Positions 23,645 to 31,486 of a DNA stretch of 64,000 nt are shown piece after piece. Source of the stretch: Streptomyces venezuelae (lineage in GTDB: Bacteria > Actinomycetota > Actinomycetes > Streptomycetales > Streptomycetaceae); assembly GCF_008642375.1 (NCBI RefSeq), contig NZ_CP029194.1, positions 7,620,501 to 7,684,500 on the forward strand, given 5' to 3'. The notes below the pieces were generated by a model. That model did not search any database and was not told where the DNA came from. It saw only the letters and a list, made by a program, of their open reading frames with translations. The translations under genes and the position numbers were made by a program. Every line of letters starts with the position of its first letter. Positions within the stretch are counted from its first letter, which is position 1.

Positions 23645-24352
23645 ATGACCACCTTCCGCATCGGCCCCGCCGTCGCCGACGCCTTCCCCGACACCCTCGT
23701 CCTCGTCGTCACCGCCACCGATCTGCGGGGCCACGAACCCTGGCCCGCCACCACCGCCGCTCTCCAGGACCTGGAGCAGCAGCTCGCCGACAGCGTCTGG
23801 CGGCCCGCCGACGAGAGCGACCCGCGCATCGAGGCATGGCACACCGCCTACCGCGCCTTCGGCACCAACCCCCGCCGCATCCGGCCGAGCGTCGACGCCC
23901 TGGGCCGCCGCATGGCCAAGACGGGCGCCCTGCCGCGTATCAACCCGGCCGTCGACTCCTACAACACCGTCTCCGTCCGCCACGGCCTGCCCGCCGGCGC
24001 CTTCGACCTCGACCACGTCACCGGCGACATCGAGATCCGCCACGCCGACGGCACCGAGACCTTCACGCCCCTCGGCGAGGCCGGCACCGTCGAGCACCCC
24101 AAGCCCGGCGAGGTCGTCTACACCGACACCACCGACGTGCTCACCCGGCACTGGAACCATCGCGACGCCCACCGCACCCGCGTCACGGAGAAGTCCACCC
24201 ACGTCGCCTTCCTCCTGGAGACCGTCGCCGCCACCCGCGACGGCCACCTGCTCAGGGCCGCCGCCGACGACCTGCGTGCCCTGCTCCGACCCCACTGCGA
24301 GCGCAGCACCGCGCACTACCTCAGCCCGGCACACCCCGAAGCCACCGTCTGA
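23645..24352 (+). CDS. B3/4 (PheRS-beta-like) domain protein
   Basis: A 235-residue stand-alone B3/4 domain, the module that edits mischarged tRNA in phenylalanyl-tRNA synthetase beta chains. Recognisable features are Y-R-A-F-G-T-N-P-R-R-I-R-P-S, the conserved P-R-I-N-P-A-V-D-S-Y-N-T-V-S and the C-terminal G-E-V-V-Y-T-D. Stand-alone copies may hydrolyse mischarged aminoacyl-tRNA or bind amino acids; this is not proven. The gene follows an amino-acid-type exporter and is opposite an XRE-cupin regulator, so it may act in protection from a non-cognate amino acid. Confidence 0.85.
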   Translation: MTTFRIGPAVADAFPDTLVLVVTATDLRGHEPWPATTAALQDLEQQLADSVWRPADESDPRIEAWHTAYRAFGTNPRRIRPSVDALGRRMAKTGALPRINPAVDSYNTVSVRHGLPAGAFDLDHVTGDIEIRHADGTETFTPLGEAGTVEHPKPGEVVYTDTTDVLTRHWNHRDAHRTRVTEKSTHVAFLLETVAATRDGHLLRAAADDLRALLRPHCERSTAHYLSPAHPEATV

Positions 24353-24407
24353 CCGCGATCGCCGGCCCGGGGGCCGAAAACCCGTGGGCGGCGGAGGCTG
24401 TACCACG

Positions 24408-24413
24408 TAGCGT
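24408..24413 (+). promoter_or_regulatory. -10 box TAGCGT, near-leaderless start
   Basis: TAGCGT ends 8 nt before the methyltransferase ATG at 24422; no ribosome-binding site. Confidence 0.55.
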
Positions 24414-24421
24414 TCCGCCTC

Positions 24422-25192
24422 ATGGTCACCTCCGACTCCGGTCTCCCCCCACGCCTCGGCAGCCTCACCTTCCACGGGCCCCTCTCCGAGGCCCGCGCCA
24501 CCCGCATGATCGGGAGACTCGTCGCCGAGGCTCCCGCGGACGTCCTTGACATCGGCTGCGGCTGGGGCGAGCTGCTCCTCCGCGTCCTGGACGGCGCCCC
24601 GGGCGCCCAGGGGATCGGGATCGACATCAACTCCGAGGACCTGGCCCGCGGCCGGGCGCTCGCCGAGGAGCGGGGTCTCGCCGGCCGCGTGCTCTTCGTC
24701 GAGGAGTCGGCGCTCGGCACCGGCCGCGGCCCCGTGGACGCCGTCCTCTGTCTCGGGTCGAGCCAGGCGCTCTGCGATCCCGAGCAGCCGTACGACCCCG
24801 CAGCCGTCCTCCGCGAACTGCGCCGACTGGTCAGGCCCGGCGGCCGGGTCGTGCTCGGCGAGGGCTTCTGGGAGCGCACTCCGACGGACGAGGAGCTGGC
24901 CCGAATGTGGCCCGGTGCGCAGGTCGGCGACCACTTCACCCTCGGCGCCCTCGTGGACCTCGCGATCGAGGCGGGTTTCCGGCCCGCGTGGATCGAGACG
25001 GCGAGTGCGGAGGAATGGGAGGAGTTCGAGTCCGGCTACCGGTACGACACCGAGGTCTGGCTCGCCGCCAACCCCGACCACCCGCTCGCCGCCGAGACCC
25101 GCGAGCGCGTCGACCGGCAGCGGTCGACCTGGGTGAACGGCTACCGCCGGGTCCTCGGCCTCGCGTACCTCACCCTCGTCGCCGTGGCCTGA
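24422..25192 (+). CDS. SAM-dependent methyltransferase
   Basis: A 256-residue class I methyltransferase. Motif I V-L-D-I-G-C-G-W-G-E is near residue 40, an acidic strand-end G-I-G-I-D-I-N-S follows, and motif IV is D-A-V-L-C-L-G-S-S near 104. No metal or second domain is visible. The substrate cannot be inferred. Leaderless-type promoter. It is monocistronic, convergent with the DUF4865 gene, and its 3' end carries a duplicated stop-containing segment. Confidence 0.88.
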   Translation: MVTSDSGLPPRLGSLTFHGPLSEARATRMIGRLVAEAPADVLDIGCGWGELLLRVLDGAPGAQGIGIDINSEDLARGRALAEERGLAGRVLFVEESALGTGRGPVDAVLCLGSSQALCDPEQPYDPAAVLRELRRLVRPGGRVVLGEGFWERTPTDEELARMWPGAQVGDHFTLGALVDLAIEAGFRPAWIETASAEEWEEFESGYRYDTEVWLAANPDHPLAAETRERVDRQRSTWVNGYRRVLGLAYLTLVAVA

Positions 25193-25213
25193 GGCGTGGC
25201 CGTGGCCTGAGGC
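25181..25213. repeat. Direct repeat GCCGTGGCCTGAGGC spanning the stop codon
   Basis: GCCGTGGCCTGAGGC at 25181-25195 (containing the TGA stop) is repeated at 25199-25213. It looks like a local tandem duplication of the gene end. Confidence 0.8.
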
Positions 25214-25217
25214 CGCG

Positions 25218-25805
25218 TCACCACCGGCGCCGTCCGGCCCCCAGCGCTCCGCGGCCCGGGGCCGAGAGGTGCAGGGCCCGGAAGCGCTCGCCCTCGCCGG
25301 CGGGCGCTTCCGCGTCGGCCCACAGGGTGAAGGCGAGCAGCTCCCAGTGGCGCGGATCCACGGCCAGGGCCGAGGCGACCACACCGTCCCGGCGCGCCTC
25401 CCGCGCGTGCCGGTCCACCGCCTCCGCCACGGCCTCGCCCGGCGGCACCGCCTCGCCGAGCGCGGTCCTGCGGCGCGTCGCGGCAGCCGGAGCCGACGCG
25501 GACGCCGGCCCCTCCTCGTACGACAGCCCCGTCCAGTGCTGCACCACCGGCCGGCCGAAGTCGTTCACGATGCCCTGGAATCCCGGCCCCCAGAGGAAGC
25601 TGTTCATGCCCTCGGGGGTGGCCCAGAGATAGAACGGCGCGTACTGGTTGACCGGCGACCCGGCCTCCCGCTCGCGCACCAGATAGGCCTTCAGCCCGAG
25701 CCCGGGGAAGGCGTCGAGGAGATGGCCCCGCGTCGCGACCCGCTCATGGATGATCCCCATGTCGTAGTCGGCGGGCAGGGTGATCTCGTACTGCATCGCG
25801 TGCAT
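25218..25805 (-). CDS. DUF4865-family protein
   Basis: A 195-residue protein of a family usually called DUF4865 (monooxygenase-like dimeric alpha/beta-barrel suspected). Recognised by Y-E-I-T-L-P-A-D-Y-D-M, N-Q-Y-A-P-F-Y-L-W, M-N-S-F-L-W-G-P-G-F and V-Q-H-W-T. No catalytic residue can be named. GAAAGG lies 7 nt before ATG 25805; ATG 25796 is a possible alternate. It follows a TetR gene by 24 nt and is presumably co-transcribed and under that regulator's control. Confidence 0.75.
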   Translation of the reverse strand: MHAMQYEITLPADYDMGIIHERVATRGHLLDAFPGLGLKAYLVREREAGSPVNQYAPFYLWATPEGMNSFLWGPGFQGIVNDFGRPVVQHWTGLSYEEGPASASAPAAATRRRTALGEAVPPGEAVAEAVDRHAREARRDGVVASALAVDPRHWELLAFTLWADAEAPAGEGERFRALHLSAPGRGALGAGRRRW

Positions 25806-25829
25806 GGAGCGACCTTTCGTGGCGGGGGA

Positions 25830-26399
25830 TCAGGCGGCGGTGAGCAGCGACAGCAGGCCGCGTACGGCGCTGTCGAACGGCGCCCGTGAGCCCGTGGCGC
25901 GGGCCAGGACGTAACCGCCCTGTACGGTTGCCACGACGGCCGCCGCGATCTCCTCGGGATCGAGGGAACCCCTCAACTCGCCGCTGTCCAGGCCCTCCTG
26001 GACGACCTCGGCGAGTCTGCGCCGCAGCCGGCCGAGCACCTTTTCGACGGGGGCGCGCAGTTCCGGGTCCGCGATCACCTCCGGGTCCATGGTCAGCCGC
26101 CCCACCGGGCAGCCGCGCAGGACCTCGCGCTCACGCAGCAGGTACGCCTCGATCCGGGCGTACGCCGAGCCCTCGCCGCCCAGCACGGCCTCGGCCGCCG
26201 CGGCCGTCTCCTCGGCGGTACGCCGGATCGCCGCGAGGGCCAGGTCCTGCTTCCCGGCGAAGTGGTGGTACATGCTGCCCTGGCCCGCGCCCGCCGCCTG
26301 CTGGACGGCCTTGGGGCTGGTGCCCACGTAGCCGCGCTCCCACAGCAGCTCGCGGGTGGCCTCGACGAGCCGCTCTGCCGTGGTCTTCGGGGTGCTCAT
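25830..26399 (-). CDS. TetR/AcrR-family regulator
   Basis: A 189-residue repressor. HTH: R-G-Y-V-G-T-S-P-K-A-V-Q-Q-A-A-G-A-G-Q-G near residues 22-45, then S-M-Y-H-H-F; the C-terminal domain has C-P-V-G-R-L and G-G-Y-V-L-A-R, as in YxaF/LmrA-like TetRs. The ATG follows TACAGT (26411-26406) by 6 nt (leaderless). A 20-bp operator overlaps this -10, so it is autorepressed, and DUF4865 lies just downstream in the same operon. Confidence 0.92.
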   Translation of the reverse strand: MSTPKTTAERLVEATRELLWERGYVGTSPKAVQQAAGAGQGSMYHHFAGKQDLALAAIRRTAEETAAAAEAVLGGEGSAYARIEAYLLREREVLRGCPVGRLTMDPEVIADPELRAPVEKVLGRLRRRLAEVVQEGLDSGELRGSLDPEEIAAAVVATVQGGYVLARATGSRAPFDSAVRGLLSLLTAA

Positions 26400-26405
26400 G
26401 ACCGC

Positions 26406-26411
26406 ACTGTA
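26406..26411 (-). promoter_or_regulatory. -10 box TACAGT of the TetR-DUF4865 operon
   Basis: Minus-strand TACAGT ends 6 nt before the ATG at 26399 and overlaps the operator 26408-26427. Confidence 0.6.
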
Positions 26412-26427
26412 CATACCAGTAGGTACA
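26408..26427. promoter_or_regulatory. TetR operator TGTACATAC-CA-GTAGGTACA
   Basis: Inverted repeat of TGTACxTAC and GTAxGTACA arms with one mismatch pair, overlapping the operon's own -10 box. This TACxTAC..GTAxGTA geometry is typical for LmrA/YxaF-like TetR repressors. Confidence 0.82.
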
Positions 26428-26571
26428 GAACGGCAGGCCCTCTCGACCGCCCGCCGTACTCCCGCTGTCGTACGTGCGAAGCCGCTGCCCGTACGACGCC
26501 CCGGACCCCCTCCCGGGGCGAGTCTCGAACCACGGACACACCACCACCGCCCACCGAGGAGCTGAACCCTC

Positions 26572-26859
26572 ATGAACACCCTCGCCCACGCGGGCCCCGG
26601 CCCCTGGATCCTCCTCTTCCCCCTGTTCTGGGCCCTCGTCGTCGCCGGGCTCTTCACCCTCGCCCGCCGCGCCGGATGGCGCCCGGGACGCGGCGGACGC
26701 CCGTACCGGGACGGCCGTCCCGACGAGCACTCGCCGATCGCCCTGCTCGGCCACCGGTTCGCCGCCGGCGAGATCGACGAGGACGAGTACTGGCGCCGGC
26801 TCACCGTCCTGGAGGAGCAGTTCGGCCGCGCCGCGACCGGCAAGGAGCGCCGGGCATGA
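26572..26859 (+). CDS. Small membrane protein with SHOCT domain
   Basis: A 95-residue protein: one N-terminal hydrophobic helix (about 11-31), a basic linker, and a SHOCT domain at about 57-88 (A-L-L-G-H-R-F-A-A-G-E-I-D-E-D-E-Y-W-R-R-L). SHOCT is a short oligomerisation module often found with membrane stress or transport proteins. ATGA overlap with the following ABC ATPase gene shows tight coupling. GAGGAG precedes the ATG. It is probably a small accessory to the ABC system; role unproven. Confidence 0.82.
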   Translation: MNTLAHAGPGPWILLFPLFWALVVAGLFTLARRAGWRPGRGGRPYRDGRPDEHSPIALLGHRFAAGEIDEDEYWRRLTVLEEQFGRAATGKERRA

Positions 26860-27713
26860 CCACCGTCGCTCCCACCCCCGCCGGGTACGCCGACGCCGTC
26901 AGGGTCCTGGACGCCGTCAAGGTCTACGGGCGCGGTGACACCGAGGTCAGGGCCCTCGACGGGGTGAGCGTCGGCTTCCCGGCCGGCCGCTTCACCGCCG
27001 TCATGGGCCCCTCGGGCTCGGGAAAGTCCACGCTCCTGCACTGCGCCGCGGGACTCGACACCCTCACCTCGGGCTCAACCTTCGTCGGCGGCACCGACCT
27101 CTCCACGCTGGACGACCGCCGTCTGACCCTGCTGCGCCGCGACCGCGTCGGCTTCGTCTTCCAGGCCTTCAACCTGCTGCCGACCCTGACCGTCGCCGAG
27201 AACATCACCCTCCCGCTCGACCTCGCCGGGAGAGCGCCCGACCGGGCGCGGTTCGACCGGCTCGTCGACACCGTCGGCCTGCGCGACCGTCTGCACCACC
27301 GGCCGGGCGAACTCTCCGGCGGACAGCAGCAGAGGGTGGCCGTCGCCCGTGCCTTCGCCGGCGACCCCGACGTCGTCTTCGCCGACGAACCCACCGGAAA
27401 CCTCGATTCGCGCTCCGGCGAGGAGGTCCTGCGGCTGCTCGGACGCACCGTGCGGGAGACCGGCCGCACGGTCGTCATGGTCACGCACGACCCGGTCGCC
27501 GCCGCCCACGCCGACGAGGTGGTCTTCCTCGCGGACGGGCGGCTCGTCGACCGGATGGCAGCCCCGACGGCCGACCGCGTCCTCGACCGCATGAAGGCCT
27601 TCGAGACAGGTACCGGCACGACAGGTACCGACGCGAAGGTCTTCGAGACCGGCGCGGGCGACAGCGTGAGCGCAGGTTCCGGGATCGGCGCGACCCGAGG
27701 AGCGACACCATGA
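26856..27713 (+). CDS. ABC transporter ATP-binding protein (MacB/LolD type)
   Basis: A 285-residue ABC ATPase: Walker A G-P-S-G-S-G-K-S-T at 51-59, signature L-S-G-G-Q-Q-Q-R-V-A-V-A-R, Walker B V-V-F-A-D-E-P, H-loop V-T-H-D. The MacB/LolD class is indicated by F-Q-x-F-N-L-L-P and partner gene type. The C-terminal 40 residues are an unusual Thr/Gly/Ala-rich tail, not part of the fold. Coupled by 4-nt overlaps on both sides to SHOCT and FtsX-permease genes. Confidence 0.95.
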   Translation: MTTVAPTPAGYADAVRVLDAVKVYGRGDTEVRALDGVSVGFPAGRFTAVMGPSGSGKSTLLHCAAGLDTLTSGSTFVGGTDLSTLDDRRLTLLRRDRVGFVFQAFNLLPTLTVAENITLPLDLAGRAPDRARFDRLVDTVGLRDRLHHRPGELSGGQQQRVAVARAFAGDPDVVFADEPTGNLDSRSGEEVLRLLGRTVRETGRTVVMVTHDPVAAAHADEVVFLADGRLVDRMAAPTADRVLDRMKAFETGTGTTGTDAKVFETGAGDSVSAGSGIGATRGATP

Positions 27714-30229
27714 AGACCCCCGCCACCCTCCGGCTCACGCTCGCCTCCCTCCGCGCCCACCGGCGCCGCTTCCTCGGCACCTTCGCCGCCGTCCTCCTCG
27801 GCGTCGCCTTCCTCACCGGCACCCTCGTCATGGGCGACACACTGCGCACGAGCTTCGACGCGATGTTCACCGGCGCCACCCGGGGCACGGACGCCGTCGT
27901 CCGCAGCGCCACCGTCGTCACCGCGGCCGGCGAGGCGCAGGGCACCCGCGGCCCCGTCGACGCCGGCCTCGCCGACCGTCTCGCCGAGGTCCCCGGAGCC
28001 GCCGCCGCCGCGCCGCTCGTCGAGGGCGCGGGCCAGCTGCTCGCCGCCGACGGCACCCCCGTCGGCGGCAAGGGCCCGCCGACCCTCGCCGGGAACTGGA
28101 TCGAGGACCCGGCACTCAACCCGTACCGGCTCGCGGAAGGTCGTGCTCCGCACGCGCCCGGCGAGGCCGTCGTCAACCGGGGCGCGGCGAAGGCCGCCGG
28201 CCTCGCCATCGGCGACACGACCGTCCTGCGCACCCCCGACCCCGTCCGGGTCACCGTCGTCGGTCTCGCCACCTTCGGCGGCGCCGACGGCATGGGCCAG
28301 GTCACCTGGACCGGCCTGACCCGCGCCGACGCCGAGCGGTACCTGACGGCCCGCCCCGGCGAGGCGACGAGCATCGCCGTACGCGCCGGGCCCGGCGTCA
28401 GCCAGGAGGAGCTGGTCGCCGCCCTCGCCCCCGCCCTGCCCGAGGGCGTCGAGGCGATCACCGGTCAGCGCGCCGCCGAGGAGAACACCGCGATGGTCTC
28501 CGGCCGCTTCCTCGACCTCTTCACCACCTTCCTGCTGGTCTTCAGCGGAGTCGCGGTCCTCGTCTCCGTCTTCACCATCCACAACACCTTCGCCGTCCTC
28601 ATCGCCCAGCGGACCCGCGAGAACGCCCTGCTCCGCGCGGTCGGCGCCGCCCGCCGTCAGATCGTCACCGGCACGCTCGCCGAGGCCCTCGCCGTGGGCC
28701 TGCTCGCCTCCACCGCCGGACTCCTCGCCGGGATCGGCGTGGCCGCGGGCCTCCAGGCCCTCTTCCCGGCCATCGGCTTCCCGTTCCCCGCCGGCGGCCT
28801 GGTCGTCACGGCCGGATCCCTGGCCGTCCCGCTCGGCGTGGGCCTCGCCGTCTGCGCCGCATCGGCGCTCCTGCCCGCCGTACGGGCCGGACGCACGGCC
28901 CCGCTCGCCGCGCTCCGCGAGACGGACGCGGACGGCTCCGGCACCTCCCGCGCCCGCGCCCTGACCGGCGGCGCACTCCTGGCCGCCGCCGTCGCCACGA
29001 CCCTCGCCGGAGTGCTCGGCACCCCTTCGCTGTGGCTCGCCGCGACCGGCGCGGGGCTCGCCGTCGCCGCCTTCGTGGTGCTCGGACCGGTGGCCGCGTC
29101 GGTCGCCGTACGGACGCTGGGCCGGCCGCTGCGCGGCGTCAACCGCGGTCTCGCCCGCCGCAACGCCCTGCGCAGCCCCGGACGTACGGCCGCGACCGCC
29201 ACCGCCCTGATGATCGGGGTCGCCGTCGTCACCCTCTTCACCGTCCTCGGCGCCTCCCTCAAGGCGACCATGGACCGCACCGTCGACCGCTCCTTCGCGG
29301 GCGACGTGGCCATCGGCGCGCCCTCGTTCGGCGCGGGCGGCAGCGGGCTCAGCCCTCGGCTCGCCCCGGCGGTCGCGGCGCTGCCCGAGGTCGACGGCCG
29401 CGGCCGCGCCCTGACCGTCACCGATCCGGCCGCGCTCGCCCGCACCCTCGACCTGGGGGAGGTACGGGGCTCCCTCGGCGGACTCGGCAAGGACGGGCTC
29501 GCCGTCGCCGCCGACGAGGCCGCGGCCGCCGGTCTGGCGCCCGGACGCACGGCCGAACTGACCTTCACGGACGGCACCCGGGGGACCTTCACCGTCCGGG
29601 CGGTCTACGAGCGCGCCGACCTCGCCGGCGACTACCTCGTCACCCGGGAGGCCTGGGCCCCGCACCGCACCCAGGACGCCGACCGCCTGGTCGCCGTCGC
29701 CTTCGCGGACGGCGTGTCCGCGGCGGACGGTGAGGCGGCCGTGACCGCGGTCGCGGACCGGTACGGCGCGCCGGAGGTGCAGACCCGGGACGAGTACGCG
29801 GAGGCCTCGGCGGGCGGCATCGACATGATGCTCACCCTCGTCTACGCGCTCCTCGCGCTCGCGGTCCTGATCGCGCTGCTCGGCATCGCGAACACCCTGA
29901 CGCTCGCCGTCCACGAACGGACCCGCGAACTGGGCCTGTTGAGGGCCGTCGGCCAGACCCGCGCCCAAGTGCGGGCCATGGTCCGCTGGGAGTCCGTCCT
30001 CGTCGCCGCCTTCGGGACGCTCGGCGGACTCACCCTCGGCGGCTTCCTCGGCTGGGTGCTCGTCCGCGCCTCGGAGGAACCGGGCGACAGTGCGCTCGCC
30101 TTCGCCGTACCGGCGGCGTCACTGGCCGCCGTGGCCCTGGTCGGCCTGGTGGCCGGCGTCGTGGCCGCCTGGCGTCCGGCGTGCCGCGCGGCCCGCCTGG
30201 AGATCCTCCGGGCCATCGCCCAGGAGTGA
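27710..30229 (+). CDS. FtsX-like ABC transporter permease
   Basis: An 839-residue duplicated FtsX-type permease. TM1 at about 18-40 is followed by a large extracytoplasmic domain, then FtsX helices near 255-390 (F-S-G-V-A-V-L-V-S-V-F-T), another first helix near 440-480, a second extracytoplasmic domain and a C-terminal FtsX module (N-T-L-T-L-A-V-H-E-R-T-R-E-L-G-L-L-R-A-V-G-Q-T). Together with the ATPase it forms a mechanotransmission-type ABC exporter, for instance of lipoproteins, peptides or antibiotics. No dedicated two-component system or peptide gene is adjacent. Confidence 0.94.
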   Translation: MKTPATLRLTLASLRAHRRRFLGTFAAVLLGVAFLTGTLVMGDTLRTSFDAMFTGATRGTDAVVRSATVVTAAGEAQGTRGPVDAGLADRLAEVPGAAAAAPLVEGAGQLLAADGTPVGGKGPPTLAGNWIEDPALNPYRLAEGRAPHAPGEAVVNRGAAKAAGLAIGDTTVLRTPDPVRVTVVGLATFGGADGMGQVTWTGLTRADAERYLTARPGEATSIAVRAGPGVSQEELVAALAPALPEGVEAITGQRAAEENTAMVSGRFLDLFTTFLLVFSGVAVLVSVFTIHNTFAVLIAQRTRENALLRAVGAARRQIVTGTLAEALAVGLLASTAGLLAGIGVAAGLQALFPAIGFPFPAGGLVVTAGSLAVPLGVGLAVCAASALLPAVRAGRTAPLAALRETDADGSGTSRARALTGGALLAAAVATTLAGVLGTPSLWLAATGAGLAVAAFVVLGPVAASVAVRTLGRPLRGVNRGLARRNALRSPGRTAATATALMIGVAVVTLFTVLGASLKATMDRTVDRSFAGDVAIGAPSFGAGGSGLSPRLAPAVAALPEVDGRGRALTVTDPAALARTLDLGEVRGSLGGLGKDGLAVAADEAAAAGLAPGRTAELTFTDGTRGTFTVRAVYERADLAGDYLVTREAWAPHRTQDADRLVAVAFADGVSAADGEAAVTAVADRYGAPEVQTRDEYAEASAGGIDMMLTLVYALLALAVLIALLGIANTLTLAVHERTRELGLLRAVGQTRAQVRAMVRWESVLVAAFGTLGGLTLGGFLGWVLVRASEEPGDSALAFAVPAASLAAVALVGLVAGVVAAWRPACRAARLEILRAIAQE

Positions 30230-30252
30230 ACTGCGGGACGCCCCGGCGGGGT

Positions 30253-30792
30253 TCAGCCCGCGTGGCCGGCGAGGACCGGGAAGGGGTCGTACTCCGCGTA
30301 CGCGCGCTCGATCGGGGGGACGTGCACGAGGTGTACGCGCTCCTCGACCGGCGGGGCGGACGGCGGTGCCGAGAGGGTGAACCACACGACCTTGCCGTCG
30401 TCGCCGCACGGGCGGACGCCCCAACTGTCGCTGACCGCGCCGACGATGGCGAGGCCACGGCCGGAGGTGGCGAGCGCCTCGAAGTCGTCGGACCCGTCGT
30501 CGTGGCCGACCTCGTCCAGGGGGGTGGCCTGCGGTATTCGGGGATCGTGGTCCCTGACCGACACGGTCAGCCGGTCGAGCAGCAGCTCGATCTCGACCGT
30601 GCACCGCTTGTCCGGCTGTGCGTGCCGGTGGACGTTGGTCAGCAGCTCGGTGACCCCGAGCACGGCATGGTCGACCAAGGCGTCGAGATGCCACTGGCGC
30701 AGATGGGCGGAGACAATTCTGCGGACCTGACCGATCCGCGACGGCAGGGCGTGGAGCTCCACCGCGTAATACCTGCTCGGCTCGCTGATCAC
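30253..30792 (-). CDS. RsbW-like ATP-binding protein (HATPase_c anti-sigma-type kinase)
   Basis: A 179-residue GHKL ATPase of the serine-kinase/anti-sigma type that is plentiful in Streptomyces. N box E-L-L-T-N-V-H-R-H near residues 55-65, G1 V-R-D-H-D-P, G2 S-G-R-G-L-A-I-V. GTG 30792 is chosen because GGGGAG lies upstream and V-I-S-E-P-S-R-Y is the usual family start; GTG 30843 is an alternate. Such proteins phosphorylate anti-sigma-factor antagonists or bind sigma factors. No antagonist gene is next to it, so the partner is unknown. Confidence 0.85.
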   Translation of the reverse strand: MISEPSRYYAVELHALPSRIGQVRRIVSAHLRQWHLDALVDHAVLGVTELLTNVHRHAQPDKRCTVEIELLLDRLTVSVRDHDPRIPQATPLDEVGHDDGSDDFEALATSGRGLAIVGAVSDSWGVRPCGDDGKVVWFTLSAPPSAPPVEERVHLVHVPPIERAYAEYDPFPVLAGHAG

Positions 30793-30993
30793 GGCTGCGA
30801 CTCCCCGAAGTAGTCCGGAAGAAGACGAAGATTCGGATCTCACATGCGGTACTGCGGCACTGCGGTAAAGAGGCGTACCTGTACACCGTGGCGGTGGCCG
30901 TAGCGTGACGTCACCACCGGTGAACCCTCGGTGAGGTGGTACCAGCCTGAACCAGCGGTGACCGCCCCGCAACTCGCGGCGAGCCGTGGCAGG

Positions 30994-31314
30994 TCAGCGC
31001 CCGGCGGCCCGCTTCAGCGCCGCGAGGAAGCGCCCCGACTCCGCGGCCTCGCCCCCATCGCGCCCGTCGCCGTCCCCGTGGTGCAGGGTCAGCCGGTACC
31101 GGGTGCCGTTCACGGTCGCCACCGTCTCGTCGGCCTTGGCGAACCACGGCCGCCCGGCCCGTACGGCGGTCACCGGCGCGCTGTCGATCTCGCTGCCGTA
31201 GCTCGTGAGCAGCGCGAGCCGCCCGTCCTCGATCCGCACCTCTCCCGCGCGTGTCAGGGAGCGGGGCCAGCGTGCGATCCGCACGCCCCTCGCGCTGAAC
31301 TCGGGTTCCGCCAT
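30994..31314 (-). CDS. Hypothetical protein
   Basis: A 106-residue protein without signal peptide or membrane segment. It has a patterned beta-rich stretch (V-R-I-E-D-G-R-L-A-L-L-T-S-Y-G, T-R-Y-R-L-T-L-H) that suggests a small barrel, and a basic tail. I do not recognise a family. ATG 31314 follows AAAGGGG at good spacing, and codon use is typical, so it is probably a real gene. Confidence 0.6.
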   Translation of the reverse strand: MAEPEFSARGVRIARWPRSLTRAGEVRIEDGRLALLTSYGSEIDSAPVTAVRAGRPWFAKADETVATVNGTRYRLTLHHGDGDGRDGGEAAESGRFLAALKRAAGR

Positions 31315-31486
31315 GTCGTCCGCCCCTTTCACCCGGTTGCCGCTACCAGTGTGCCGGGTGGCCCGCAACCGCACCAGTAGCCTCCCCACAAGGGATGCCT
31401 ATGGAACGTCAAAGGGAACGTTTGCCCAGGTGAGAGGGGTATTGTCGGCAGCGGGAAGCAGTGGCAGTGAACGAGGAGTGGGACGG

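Noticed and set aside
26924..29968. 1000-codon minus-strand open frame opposite the ABC genes
   Set aside because: Shadow of the ATPase and FtsX permease genes; composition is low-complexity Gly/Ala/Glu with no domain.
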